From: Acephala macrosclerotiorum
Taxonomy: Eukaryota; Ascomycota; Leotiomycetes; Helotiales; Mollisiaceae
DNA length: 64,000 nucleotides
Direction of reading: 5' to 3'
Assembly (NCBI GenBank): GCA_014904845.1
Contig: MU119331.1
Span: 1 to 64,000 of the forward strand
This document shows positions 24,795 to 37,639 of this stretch, piece by piece. The first letter of the stretch is position 1. The number at the start of each line of letters is the position of its first letter. Made by a program: the position numbers and the translations under genes. The notes under the pieces are model-generated. The model was not told the DNA's origin, did not search any database, and saw only the letters and a list, made by a program, of their open reading frames with translations.

Positions 24795-25959
24795 ATGACT
24801 AGACAATCCACAGAGAAAGATCCAAGGCGATGTGCGCACTATGCTAGATTCTTCAAGCATCTTACCTTGCCTCAAGCCAACGCTATATTCTGGCTGCTAT
24901 TCATCCCCGTAAGTCGTCCCTGATTGAGAGCCAGTAATAAGTACACTGGCATAACTCATGTTGAAAGTCATCATCACTAACTATCATTAGGTCTTGATTT
25001 TCATGTGCATAAGCTCTTTACAACATCACAAGTACGTCACTCTCCCTCCTACGATGGACGACTCAAGAGCCTCCCATCTCTCACCTTAAATTCTCTCCTA
25101 ACACTCTCCTAGATCAATAGCCCTAACCGAACACGACAAAACCCTCCCCAAGCATATCGTCTCCTCCCACCGCCACCAGCTCAAAACCCGCCGCATCCGC
25201 CTACACTACCTCACTGTCGCCTCTCTCTGTCTCGCCCTAGCCACTACAGCAACAGTCATTGAATTTTTCGCCCTATTTAACATTCAGTTCTGTGATGGAG
25301 AAGATTTGATGCAGCTGTATTGGGGGTTTTGGAGTGTGTTGCAGGTGGGGAGTAATATTGCGATTTTGGGGGTTGTGGTGCAGTTTTGGATTGTGCTGGG
25401 GGATGTTGAGACTCCTAGTATGTTGTCTCTTCCCTTTCTGGTTCTCATTTATTTATGGCAAGCGTGGAACTAACGAGCGGCAGGCTGGGCTGTTGCATTG
25501 GGGACGCCGGTTTTGGTGTTTGCGGCCATCGGATTCGGCTTCCGCCACATCTTGAAGGAAACCATCGGCCGGGTCCGTGGGGAGAGAGAGCTAGCTGGGG
25601 ATGAAGAGCAAGGGCGGGGAAGAGGTCCGTCAGCGGACGAGGAGAGAGAAGATGTCGTTGGACCGAGGGATGAGAGTGATTCTGAGAAATATCCTGGAGA
25701 TAGATCTTTGAGCACTGCGTAAGTATCTCTCCCGTCATCTCATACTACATTGTGACTAATGATGAATAGGCCGACGGTTGTACCAACAGAAGCACCGCCA
25801 ACAAGGAACCGAAGTGTGTCGAGTGTGTCGCAGTATGCTCCCTCGATTCAACGTCCTGATGTTGGTCGACGCAGCACTTTTTGGCAGAGGGGTCTTCATT
25901 ACATGTTCAATTCTGTCATTACAGATCATCCAAGAGAGTACGCCAGAGACAGAAATTAA
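24795..25959 (+). CDS. Hypothetical four-TM membrane protein, 294 aa
   Basis: Exons 24795-24908, 24991-25031, 25113-25417, 25484-25718 and 25770-25959 join in frame with GT..AG introns. Hydrophobic segments: LPQANAIFWLLFIPVLIFMC; LTVASLCLALATTATVIEFF; a long one covering LQVGSNIAILGVVVQFWIVL; and WAVALGTPVLVFAAIGFGF. The C-terminal third is cytosolic and charged (RVRGERELAGDEEQGRGRG, DEEREDVVGPRDESDSEKY). It ends in a Ser-rich tail with likely phosphorylation sites (RNRSVSSVSQYAPS). I cannot name the family. It converges on the gene ending at 26156, with 196 bp between stops. Confidence 0.68.
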
Positions 25960-26155
25960 ATTAGAAAAAAGTTTCTTTCACGGCGAGCGTTCTATTGGAG
26001 TTATAGAGTTTCTGGCAAGACTGCGGGGTATAAAACTAGATAGATGCCTCCTTAACGAAGTTACGACGTTATGACCCATTTCTTCTCCCATATGCACATA
26101 CATCTCTTTCCTTCCTCTCTATACATGCCCTCCCAATCCTCGATAGACAGATCCC

Positions 26156-26953
26156 TCACATGACGCAGTTACTGACTGCGGTCTCCATCCACAACTTCGT
26201 ATACACTCTATGCAAAAACTCAATATGATCCGGCATCGGCTTCCCCTCCGCCTTCCCCAGACCTTGAAACAACACACTCTTCAACCCAAACACCGCCTCT
26301 CCCTTCTCCCTATCAATCTTAACACTCATCTCAAACAACCCGTCTGACGCCCTCACATCCCTATTCAAAGGACTATCCCCACAACGCACAACAATCCTCC
26401 CTTCTTCCCCGGTAACTTTCTCTATAACCTCAAAATGATCCGTAATTTGTGTTCCGACTTCGTATTTTGACTCATGGAGTTCTTTCCGGTCCCAGAGTTG
26501 GTGTCCGGTTCGTGCAACATCGCCCCTCCATTTTCTCTCTAGCACTCGTCGTTGTACTTCGTATCCCCATCCTGACCAGACGCCGGCGCAGAAAGCTTCG
26601 ACTAAGGCGCCAGAAGAGGCTTTTTCGAGTAATTGGGGTTTTATCTTCGAAAGTGGTATGCGCCGAATGCAGAGATCTTGAGTAGCGGGGTTGAAATTGG
26701 GGTTTTGGAAGAGGTAGGCTTGCGAGGTGAAGATAGGGTCGGAGGTGGTGAGGGGGACGAATTGGGCGTTGCGGGTCCAGACTGGAGGTTGGGAAGTCAG
26801 TTACTATGTTCTTTGTTGTTTAGATTTGACGCAGGAGGAGATGGGAGAAGAAGGGGCATTGAAAAGACTTGAGAGGTGCGTACATGCAAATGCGCCTGCG
26901 CTACCTGCGCCGCCGAGGACGGTCGTTGTGAAGAGGGTGCGGAGGACGCCCAT
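26156..26953 (-). CDS. Hypothetical protein with N-terminal anchor, 231 aa
   Basis: Exon 1 is 26953-26884 (MGVLRTLFTTTVLGGAGSAG, a hydrophobic Gly/Ala segment that could be a TM anchor or mitochondrial signal) and exon 2 is 26781-26156. The 102-nt intron is phase 1. After the anchor comes FWTRNAQFVPLTTSDPIF, then a mixed alpha/beta region with LVEAFCAGVWSGWGYEVQRR, YEVGTQITDHFEVIEK and EGRIVVRCGDSP, ending in HRVYTKLWMETAVSNCVM. The layout suggests one compact domain of about 190 aa. Similar conserved hypothetical proteins exist in ascomycetes to my recollection, without known function. Frame continuity and the clean stop make it a likely real gene. Confidence 0.68.
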
Positions 26954-29247
26954 TTTCGGTGTTGAGAAGGGTGTTTATGCGCGCGAGCGCGATTTGGAGG
27001 GGCGGACGAGAGGCCGGAGAGGACGAAGTTGTGGGCGGATGAGAACAATTGATTACGGAAGAGGAGCGCGCGGGTCTGTGTTCGTTAGATGGTGGTTGTG
27101 GTCGTGTGCTCGGAGGTTGAGATAGAGAGTGGTGTCGCGGAGAAAGTGGGGGGAGAGCATGTGCTTGTGAGCTTTTGTGGGGAAATACGCCAGAGGGACG
27201 TACCTGCTGTCCACATTTTTATATTCCTTCTCTGTTTACAAAAGAACGATTAACGACCAAGGACGACGACCTGTTGAGCACACTCGAGATATATCATTAT
27301 TTCGATCTATTTTTGACTACTCTTGATAATCCCTCCTTCCCAATTGACAGCGCTGAGATGCTCCAAGAATTCGCCGAGAACTTGAATACCGTCGAAGGCG
27401 TTCATATATCGTCCGAAAATCCAACCTCTCTTTCATCTCACGCTATATAAACATTCCCGTAGCTTTCGACGACGCTCCTTGGTTCTTTGGACTGTACTTG
27501 TAGAGAAGGAATCATGCTGTGTTTGTCGTAATGCTGCTGCTCGAGCAACGATGTCTCGAAGGCTTTCAGTCCGCGGCTCAACCCAGCCAGCACTAGCCAG
27601 TTTCAAGACTCATTTTTCGGGCTCTTCGAAGGTACGCCGAAGTTATTTCAGATTTGGCTTCTGGGTGGCAAGTCGTGGACGCCACAGGCTCGCGACCCCA
27701 CATGAAGCGGGGCTTCACAGCACCACCTAGCTTTTGCAAATTATCCATTTCTCAACCTGCAATGATCTTACGCAGTATTCTGTATCAGTATACTCATAGC
27801 GGACAATACTTTCCATCGCGTATTATCTTGCTTGCTCTGTTGCCTCCCTGCTTTCGGCGTTGATATCCCACAATCCTTATCTCCATGCCATTTTTTCTTG
27901 GTTCTAGTGCTATATTGCTGGGATGCGGAAGGATGGGCTTGAATATCAACTCGTATGGGAGATTGATGGAACAGATCAGCGTCCTACGAGACGAGGAGCA
28001 ACGCACATCGCTCCGACTTAGTCTTGGGCTTTTGTAAATAGTGCTATAATCAATCTCAGCACATTTGCGAGAACCCATACAAACATCAGTCTGCTTTCTA
28101 AAGTCCTTGAATTGGAAGTTGTTCCTCCACATAGCTCGACGTTGTGTGCGGACGAATTTCTCAATTTGCGTTGCTTCCTGGTTCCAGTCACCCTACATAT
28201 CATCCGCGCAAGGCAGGAGATGAAAGTCATCAAGTTCACTGACGGAATACCAGCGACCTACGAGCAACTCATGTGCTTTACAGCTCTCGATATACCAGCC
28301 CTTGATACTGAGGACATAAGCATTCGGTGTGCTCTGACGCTGTACCATCAATACCTTTAGAGCGGCGAGCCACAGCCCAGCCTCTTGGAAGGTCTTCTAA
28401 ATTCGAACGTGCATGAAGAAAGACTTTCCGCAACTGTAGTCTGTTCAGACTTATCAGTGTCCCCAGTAGTGGTTCGGAACAATTTTAGAAGGCTTCTTTT
28501 GAGTAGGGACAGATCGCTTTGCCGCTGAATTTCTTTGATATCGAGCATTGCGACCAGATCTTGCAGCACCAAGTGGGTTCTGGCGGAGCTGAGTATGAGC
28601 TTTAGGTTCTCTAGAAGCGTGGCGCTTACCATCAGCCTTTTCAACCTCCCGGCCTGTGGAAGACCATAGAGGTTGCTAGATTCATCCAAGATAATGCATG
28701 TAGAAACGACTAGTATCAGCCAGAGATTGCTTTTCCTCACAGAGAGTGGGCTCTACAAAGTGTGGACAAGGTTGGGACATTGAAATCGCTGCCTGCCACG
28801 AGTTAGCGAGCGACTCGTGTTCCACTAGCAGAGCGCCGCAATCACAGTGCAGCTGCAGCCTCCAAAAAGTCCCAAGGCTTTGATTGGCGATGCCTCACAC
28901 AGGAACCCATATCGAGGAGTGCTGGGCTTTGTTTTATTCGCAATGCCATGTCACCTGTTATCCTCCTACCGCGATTCGATGAGAGGGCCGGAGTATTTGT
29001 ACTCAGGTGGAGCTCAACCTATCATTCTTTCCCGAATCCCTTCAGCTCCTGCGAAAAAGAATTGACAGCGAGTGGCAACTCGGTGATTGAACACCTCCGA
29101 TTAAAAATGAGCAGTCCATTTATAGAATAAGATGACGCCAAGGTCACCCGCACTATGGTATGAAACTTTTGACACATGCAATACCCATCTGCTTGCGCTA
29201 AATAGTGCACAGCTCGCACCTTTCTTCTTACTATTGCAATTTTGGCC
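26954..29247. other. Long intergenic stretch, no supported gene
   Basis: Minus-strand frames at 27794-28239 and 28357-28740 look mildly protein-like but are separated by stops and have no motif I can place. Upstream regions of the 231-aa gene and of the ankyrin/CorA gene lie at its two ends. Confidence 0.35.
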
Positions 29248-32200
29248 ATGGTATTACGCAGGAAATTCAGCCGAGTGGACCGAATAGGTCAATTGGAGGA
29301 GCGGGCCCGAATAGCTCGATTGGAGGAAGAGCTTGCTTATCGCGAAGCACTAGAGCGCGCCGAGCTGCGCTTTGCACAAGTTCCAGCCTTTGAGGTTCAA
29401 GGAGCTGGTAATTTCCAACGGGTCGATTCGAACGACGATGCGGAGGATCTGGTCGTGCTTGACTTTCGCATCTTACGGTCAGCTGCTCAGCGCAAGGGTC
29501 AAGATTATAGACTCAATATCGAGGTCTCCTTTGCCGGAACTGAACAAATTGAGAGCGAAAAAGTAGAAATATCGGATGTCGGTCTGTTCCGGCCAGCTGA
29601 GTCGGCTAAACTTGTGGGAGTGTACGAACCCCTCTCTAGCACTGATGTACCAGATAGCAGCCTAAAGGTTGCACAGAAGCGCACCTCCCTATCTGCAATT
29701 GATCTAGCTGTGGACATCAGAGCTGTTCCCATTGCAGATAAATTGCATTTTTCTGCTGCAATCTTAGTCAAGGGTCGCTCACGAGATGCTGGTCTACGAT
29801 GGAAATTAAAAACGGATTTGAAATTTACAGTCGCCAACGCTGCCAGACAAATACCAAGGGCCGGGACAAACGAGTACGATGATATTCTTCAATTCAAAGG
29901 CAATGGATATCATACGCCACTATCGTGGGCTGCTGCCAGTGGGTGGGTGGAATATCTGCGGCAAAGAGACTGGACAGACCTTGACAGGCAGGGCAAAGAT
30001 GGAAGAACGCCACTGTCATGGGCAGCAGGGAATGGTCAAGAGCAGGCCACAGAGATGTTACTTGATGTAAGGGGGATCAACATCAACGAGGCAGATAAAG
30101 AAGGGAGGGTACCGCTCTCATGGGCAGCCGGGAATGGTTTTAAGAAGACCGTGGAAATGCTGCTTGAGAAAGAGGAGATTGAACCTGATCAGGCCGACAA
30201 AAAAGGTCAAACGCCGCTATTCTGGGCCGCGCAAAATGATGCTCCAGATGCTGTTGTTTCTTTGTTGACCTTTGGCTCTTCGTCTACCGAGACTACAGCA
30301 CAAAGGCACGGCACCCGCGTCAAAGTGGATTTTGATGTCATTGATGAAAATGGCGAAACCCCCTTGTCAATAGCAGCCCATAACAAACATGATGAGGTCA
30401 TGGAACTTCTAGTTGAAGAAGGTTTGAAGCAGCACCCCCAGCCAGACGACGAAGTCCATGGGACATTGTCGTGGGCCTCCAGTTACTTGCATAAAGCCGC
30501 GGAAAGAGGATGGTTGGGATTGGTGAAGCTCCTAATTCGGAAAAATCTGAAAGTCGACAGCTTGCATGGAGATGCTTCTCATGGTGTTCGAACACCTCTA
30601 TGCACCGCAGCAGAAGAGGGACATGCGCGAATCGTTGATGCTCTCCTTGAAGCAGATGCAGATCGGAACTTCCAGACCGACAAATGTCGAGATACCCCAC
30701 TCCTTTTCGCGGTTCGCGGGGGTAGAGATGATGTGGTTAGAGTCCTCTTAGAATACGGGGCTGACATATCTAGGGAGAATGTGAGGCAGGAGAGACCGAT
30801 AGATTTGGCGATTAACGGAAGCCTGCCAAATCATCACACCATTCTGCAAATGTTGGCTCAGCGAGAAAAAGACGGACCGCTAGCAAAGATAGCTGCAAAG
30901 AAATACCAAAATGTAGATCATGAGTTCAAAGCGACGGTCATAGACTTCTTCGACACTGTCGATCAAGATCAGATTGATGCTAGGGCGTTCTTCGTGGATG
31001 AACTTCTCGAAAACCCTCGCCTCGAACACGACCATAGCAAAGGTAATCTGTCATTTAGATGGCTGCATCTTCCAGCAAATAACGTAAGTGTTCAGTGCCA
31101 AAGGCAGTTGCGTAAGCTGACTCCAAAACAGATGATGTGGGTTGAGGTGATGCTATTGTCCCAGCCAACCATATGGCTTTGAGGACTAATTTTCCTAGGT
31201 TCTTGTTGCAAGGCTTTTTGACAATCCAGCAGAGGCATATCGAGTGCTTGACTCGGAACGTTGGGTTGGTCGGCAGCATCGCGGTGGCTTTGGCGCTCAC
31301 CAAAACCACCATGCCCGATTCATGCGGCCTCTTTGTCGCACTTTTCGTGGCATATCTGAATGTAAGATTTTGTCAGACCATCTCAGTCTCAAAACCACTC
31401 CCACAGACTGACACTTTCCGTCATCAATCAAGCCCTCTTTGAAGGGGATACTCCTCGCTCAGATGATATAAGCTCCAAGGAATGCTTGGTTCTGTTCGTA
31501 AGTAAACATCATCCAGTTGCTTGAGATACTGCTCACTGTATCATAGATGCCCTACCTGCACTGGGACACAGTGGATCAACAAGAAAAGAGGGAACATATC
31601 ATGAATCAACCACTTCGAGAGCAGCAACTTCGCGAGGAACGACATCCCGAGAATGAACGTCCCGAGCAAGAGCCTCCAGAGCATATAGTACCGCTTCCGA
31701 ACAAAGACCAAAGGCTTACCGCTGCGTACTTACTGGAGGCTCACCCATTGCATGTCAGACGCACCTTAGATCAGTATTACTACCACTCAATGCTAGACAC
31801 CAAAAGACGAGATATTGACCAAGTCGTATCTCGCTACCAAAAGGACCAGAATCTAAATCCAAAAGTGATTTCGATGGTCGATCAATTGTGGCTATGGGTA
31901 CTCCCTGGAGCCGGAGACCAAGTCGACACCGTTATCACCAGTTTCCCCAGTCGAGAACATGTTTCTAGTACGCTTGGGGTCGAGGATCCAGATCCCTACG
32001 ACTTTACAGATGTTCTGAGAAGCATTAAGATGCAATTACTTGCCGAAAGATCATCCGTTAGGACAGCCTGCGACTTGGCCGGGATAATTGCAAGCCAATG
32101 CTCAAAAGCATACCTAGATATTGGGACTATGAACGAAAGACCGGGCTTCTCGGAGATTTACGAGATAGCTATTAGTGACGTGGTCAGTATGAAAATAATC

Positions 32201-33875
32201 ACATCCTTCCAGCCTTGTTCGCTTACGCCAGTATCACAGATGCGCAAAGAAGCCGATCTTTTCGAGAACTTTAACATCCTGACGAAGGCATCAGATGAAG
32301 AAGTAGCACTCAGTTCAGACCTCGTCGATATGCTTGCCTCAGATCCCATCGCAAGGGATGCACTGCCTCTAGCTAGCCTTGTCGAGCTATGTGAAAGATA
32401 TCGCAACAACCCATTCCACGGGCCACTTACCGCCAGTAACATAACCAATTGGTTCTCGCTTCCCGCTACTAATCAACGAGCAGCTGCAATGCATTTAATC
32501 ACAAAAATCGGGCGCATTCAAGTCCTGGATATCTCGAGGGAAATTTCGCTTCTCCGTGAGGTCAAGGACATCCAAGACGAGTTGAGTATCATGTCTGTGC
32601 TGTTTGACGACCAAAAGAAGGTTTTGACCACTTTGGAGAGCGTTATACGATCGAAAGCCGCTCCCAAATCGAGTTTGAAAGCTCTCCAGCGGAGAAAAGT
32701 ACATTCGGAAAGGGAGCTAGGAGAGGTGAGAAACGCTTTTAGTGCGTTCGACATGAGACCAGTCCAAATCACCAGCACAAATCAAGCACAGGACAACTTT
32801 TTAGAAAAGAGAAAAATGGTCCACTTTCCAATAGAAGAGGAGAATGAGGCAAGTTCTAGTACGAAAAGGAGATCTTCCCCTCCTCCCACGCCCCCGGAAC
32901 TTCCAAATGAGTCGCCTACCCAGCGAGTAGATGGTTGGGTGGAGACAGGTAAAGCAACCAAGGATTTTAGCGACAGTGACCGTTTTCTTGAATTGAATGC
33001 AGGGCACCAGGGCACCATCAATATTGGTAGTATCATTACCGACAACAGAGCATCGGAAACATTCGGCGAGGGCGATGCCAGAAAACCCACTTCACCACTG
33101 GCTGTAGTCCAAGTATGTATTGACGAAATTGGGAGAATGTTCCAGCGCGCTAGGAAAGCAAATCAAGCTGTAGGTGATATTCTGATCAGAAAACGCCTGA
33201 GGCTTACAATCGTAGCTTGATTTTCTTGTAGATCTGAAGCAAACACAAAGCAACGTCTTAGATTCTCGATCGGCGAGGATACAAGCGGAGGAGTCGCTTA
33301 AGATGACAGAACAATCGGTTACGATGACAAGAGAGATGGTCAACTTGACAGGGCAAACGGCCGAGACGAACGCACAAATAGTCACTTTAACTCAAGAAAC
33401 AGTCAAGATGAACGAAGAAAATAAGAAACAAGGCAAAACACTCATGGTATTTACCATCGTCACGATTATTTTTGTGAGCCAGCCTCAATTTTTAGCAAGC
33501 ATGAAATTGACTTTTGCAGTTGCCTTTATCTTTCATGGCCGCATTTTTTGCTATCAACATCGGCGCTTTTCATCGCGATGACAAGGGATTTCTAGGTCTC
33601 GGATACGTATCTGAGATTATGTGTAAGAGTTCCGTCTGTCCTCATGCAACCCAGGTCTTGCTGAACTCTTCCCAGTTCCAATCTCAGCCATGATCACAGG
33701 CGCACTCATCTATGTTGCGTTCAGAGTGGAGCGCCTTGAGGATATACGGATATGGATGAAGAAACTTATCAAACGTCGTAAGCGTGTATCGGGAGTTGTA
33801 GTGGGAGGTGTGGTTGGAGGCGCAACAGGAGGTGGAGGGGCAGTAGTAGGTGCATCCGGAGGTTCAGCAGTGTAG
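29248..33875 (+). CDS. Ankyrin-repeat protein with CorA-like Mg2+ channel domain
   Basis: Start ATG is 29248; the frame is also open 6 nt upstream, but only from TTG. Exons: 29248-31083, 31132-31146 (15 nt), 31199-31361, about 31407-31497, 31547-33173, 33232-33473, 33520-33622 and 33676-33875. A coiled coil (QLEERARIARLEEELAYREA) is followed by about 200 residues without motif. Ankyrin repeats follow at about 225-520 (HTPLSWAAASGW, RTPLSWAAGNGQ, VPLSWAAGNGFK, TPLFWAAQND, TPLCTAAEEGH, TPLLFAVRGGR). Then comes the fungal CorA-like module: FRWLHLPANNMMWVE, RFMRPLC, MPYLHWDT, HVRRTLDQYYYHSML, IDQVVSRYQ, VDQLWLWVLP and DLKQTQSNVLDSRSARIQAE. Two TMs close it (MVFTIVTIIFLPLSFMAAFF and FPISAMITGALIYVAF), with a Gly/Val-rich tail. 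The canonical GMN selectivity motif is not evident. Joining exon 3 to exon 4 leaves the frame off by one base. Confidence 0.8.
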
Positions 33876-34088
33876 AGAACGCGCGGAATAGGATGTAGTG
33901 GAGTAAGTATCCAAGAGCAACAGGTACTGCATTATAGATCTAGAACAGTTCCAACATCGAACATATCGATTAGGGCATTAGTTCTCGAAAGCCCATGTCT
34001 TTTATTCTCCAAAAGACAATGGGACATCCACCATTCCCTTCAAACCGTAAAAAATCTCAGCTTCGTGCCCTCCGACACCATCATCAAC

Positions 34089-36212
34089 TCAGGTAATGGT
34101 CCTCTCTTCCTGATGTCTATACTCAGCCATCTCCTCATCAGCCCCCAAAACATTGCTAATCTTCAAACCCTGTGTTCTCGCCTGATCAACCATCGCATCC
34201 AACCCACTTCCTCCAGGCTTCGTATTCCAAGGCCACGGCACGCCTTTCTGGAATGACTTCTCGACCTACGCATTATATTAGCACGAATGCTCTAGAAGCC
34301 GGATAGGAGCTATCTTGAGGTTTAGTCTTGTAAGGAAGGAAAGAGAACGTACCTCTTCAAGAGTCTTCCCGGCAGTCTCAGGATAAGAAAGAAACGCCTG
34401 AGCCGCAGCACCAATGCACAGCACACCGAAGATGATAAATATCTTCCAGCTGATATTCTGAAATGCAGAAGGAAGGAAAAGTCCGATAGCGAAGTTGAAA
34501 AGCCAGTTGGCGATGGATGCAAGTGACATTCTATCAGCTCTCGTCTCTAGAGACCAAATTTCTGCGGCGTATACCCAGGCGATGGGGGCTAGAGTGAGGG
34601 CGTATACGAGGACTAGGATGTAGACGAATGTTATGACGGTGTAGGCTGGTGGACCGGCGACTGTATGTTTTGTTAACTACTTTTTGACGATTGAGCTAGG
34701 AGAAATTCACGCACCCTTTATCCGAACGCTGAGATTGCCATCAAGTCCGTCTGGCAAGTATACCCCACTATCCACAGATCAATAGAGATTCTCCAGAAAG
34801 GACTGAGACAGAAGGAAAGGACGTACTAGGTTCCCATGACCCCACCGACAATAAAATGACAGACACCCATGGCAAGAGCCCCATATATCAAAAGTGGTCT
34901 CCGGCCCGTCTTGTCAATGAAGAAGAATGTGAACTACAGTCTAGTCAGTACGATCATGATTTAATTTCACACACTACGGACGAATGTCCCGATGATAAAA
35001 ACGGCGTATTGAACTCCGGAAGACGTCAAACCGACGTTGCCTGTCATGCCTGCCATGTCGAAAATATATACAACATAGTACATCATGACGTTAGCTCCGG
35101 ACAATTGCTGTCTATCGCGAAGTTAGATCATTTTCAATGCAGAGTTCGGAGTAACCAAGCTCCGCAGGAGAGTAAAATGCGTACCAGGCCTGCACAGATA
35201 CACCAGCAAAGGTTCGTTTCCACATGCTATTCTTCACGAAACGTCTCCAGCCCTTTCCACTCTATTAGCACAATTTTCCAAAGAGCATGAAGATGAGAAT
35301 GCGCACCCGTTGGCCTTCTCGCTCAGCAGCAAGCACAGTGGAAATTTCCTCCCACTCAGCTACTACCAAAGGATCATCAATATTTCCCTTGGCTTGGATA
35401 TCTGCTAACACAGCAATAGCGTCCTTTTCCCGTCCAACTTTAGCAAGCCATCTGGGCGATTCGTGCAAAAATGGAAGTCCGAGGATGAGAACGAAGCATG
35501 GCACGAGTTGGAGGGCCCAGGCGGTTCGGAATGATGCTGTTGGGGTTGTTGTGATGAATTTACAACCATATCCGACACTGGTGGTTGTCAGCGTCGTGAC
35601 GTGAAAGATCGAAAGGGAGTACTGACAAATACATGATGAATATACCCCATTCTATCGACCATTGCTGGATGACGATGATAGAACCTCTGCTTTCTTTCTT
35701 TGCGATCTCGGCGAGGTAGACGGGAACCTGGGATGAAGTGATACCAATGCAGATGCCATTCACGAAGCGCCCAACGATGAGCATAGGAATCCCGTTGCAT
35801 CCAGCTTGCACTGTGATGTGTCAGTTGTGTTCCGGACAGAAAAAACCAACAACAGATGAGGAGATGGCTTACGAGATGTACCAAGTAGCCACCAGAAGCA
35901 GGCAAACATGATCGAGTCCCGTCTACCCATCTTATTTGACACTGGGCCAGCCATCATAGCTCCAATAACCGAGCCGCCTGCCAGAGCACTTCCAATTCCT
36001 CCTTGCACGATACCCTGCGGGTTGTTGAAATATTTTACATATTGATCTGTGCCAATAATAGCTGACATGGACGAGATATCGAAGCCGAACCTAGAAGATC
36101 ATAAGTTAGCGTTATTTGGTTGAGAGGTGGAGAGGTCTTACAGCATCCCACCAACGGTGGCAATAGCTGCCAGGAAGTAGACATTGTTTATTTTAGGGAA
36201 AGCGACCCCCAT
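34089..36212 (-). CDS. MFS sugar transporter, ten exons
   Basis: Exons: 36212-36142, 36090-35873, 35810-35627, 35577-35307, 35261-35185, 35107-34973 (end uncertain), 34933-34827, 34767-34715, 34660-34353 and 34265-34089. It has twelve-TM sugar-porter hallmarks in order: GGMLFGFDISSMSA, SNKMGRRDSI, GRFVNGICIGITSSQVPVYL, HESPRWLAKVGR, QLSGANVMMYY, FIDKTGRRPLL, WVYAAEIWSLETRADRMSLA, PETAGKTLEE. About 530 aa, normal for the family; it imports a hexose or related polyol, substrate not predictable. Oddity: joining exon 5 (ending VSVQA plus TG) to the natural acceptor at 35112 gives TGA where Trp is expected (VQAWQQLSG). The next acceptor (35108) is out of frame. A weak donor (GTGCAG) would skip five residues. 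It converges with the ankyrin/CorA gene, 213 bp apart. Confidence 0.78.
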
Positions 36213-37639
36213 GATAGGATGCCTGATGTTCTACAAATGCTGCAGGTTTTGTCAAAAGCTGAAGCGATGGAACAGCAAACTGTCTAGGCCTATCTCACCT
36301 ATTATATATCAACTCTACGATATCCACTATTTTCCAACATCCCCATAGTTCTCTATTTCTCCACGAAACATACGACTCTACGATATCTGACCTCTCATCG
36401 CGAGCTCTCAACTGGGGCGCATGGAGTAAAAATCGTTGTTCTAAGACTTCCCTTGGTCTCAGGATTTCGCAACATGCCACCTTGTGGTCCACAACATCTT
36501 GTGCTCCTCATTCCCCATCATTCCCCGAGAAGCTTGAACAGAAATTCTCCTTAAAATACGGAGCCCCCACGTCGGAGAAGATTTGTCTATGTCTTTCAAC
36601 TGGAGCGCGTATGACGGGTTATTCTCTCCACACTTTCTCTTGATCTCTAGCCTCACATCTCGTGATCTGTAATGTCCCGTGAGCCCTGTTCCTAGAAGCT
36701 TGAGTAAGGACACAGGAAATATGGAGCTTCATGTTGTCGTGCATCTCATTTCATCTCTCAATTGGAGCGCATATAGGAATACCGTCAGGCACAGGGTATG
36801 GAGACTTCGGAAAGACTCGTTCTGTAGCCTCATCTTATGGCGAAAGCGCCTTCTGAACACGCCACCATCGTGGATCCGGCACTGGCCAGAACAGTACACG
36901 GCAATTACGATTGAAGTTGTGAATGGAACAGAAATGCATTTAGCCTGATGTATGAGAGCAACTTGCGCGTTCGAAGAAGTCCGGTGGGGAGGTGCTGTAA
37001 CAGCAATTTTGCAGATGGATGTCTGTTGGAGGATGTGAGAGGAGGTGGTGATATCGCGACGTCTCGAGCCTGGAGTCTTAGCGTGCCATCACAGACCTCG
37101 CGAGTTCAGCGTTCAGTCCTCCCTCCTTTTCTCTCTCAATATTTCATCTCATAAATCGCGAAACTCATTGTATTTCAGTTCCATCTCCGTCAAAGTACGA
37201 AGTCTAAGGGGCTTCACCAGCTGCGTCCTGCCTCCCGGATGTTACCGCAAAGTTGCGTCCGAAACTTAGAGATGGCATGAACGACCACGTCTGGTTTCGA
37301 GATGACTTGAAAAGTTGATGTTGAGACGATTCTCATTTCCGATGATTGCTTGTTGATTCTGAGTCTCGTATTTACAGTCATTTTATGACAGATCGAGAGG
37401 GTCTGGGTACGCCAAGCTCCGCCGTTGTGTCTTCGAGATCTATTGCTTTCACCTCTGAGTTAACGTGAGTTTGGTCCAAGATCTTTCTTCTCCAAAATTC
37501 ATCATTTCAATTCAAGCGCTTCAAACTCCATATGCAATGCCAGTCCCCATACTGCGATAATTTGGCAACAAATCCTCCAACCATGACGCTAAACGCAGCA
37601 AAATTCCCACCCAATCATCTCAACCCCGCCTTCCATCAC
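36213..37639. other. Intergenic with short dispersed repeats
   Basis: No gene supported. Three copies of a motif like TCTCAAYTGGAGCGCATATG occur at 36406, 36594 and 36756 with similar surroundings (GAAGCTTGA and ATACGGAGC/ATATGGAGC blocks). This looks like an old tandem repeat of about 160-190 bp. Confidence 0.4.

Noticed and set aside
28018..28740. Minus-strand frames that look mildly protein-like
   Set aside because: Broken by stops, no splice model found, no recognisable domain.
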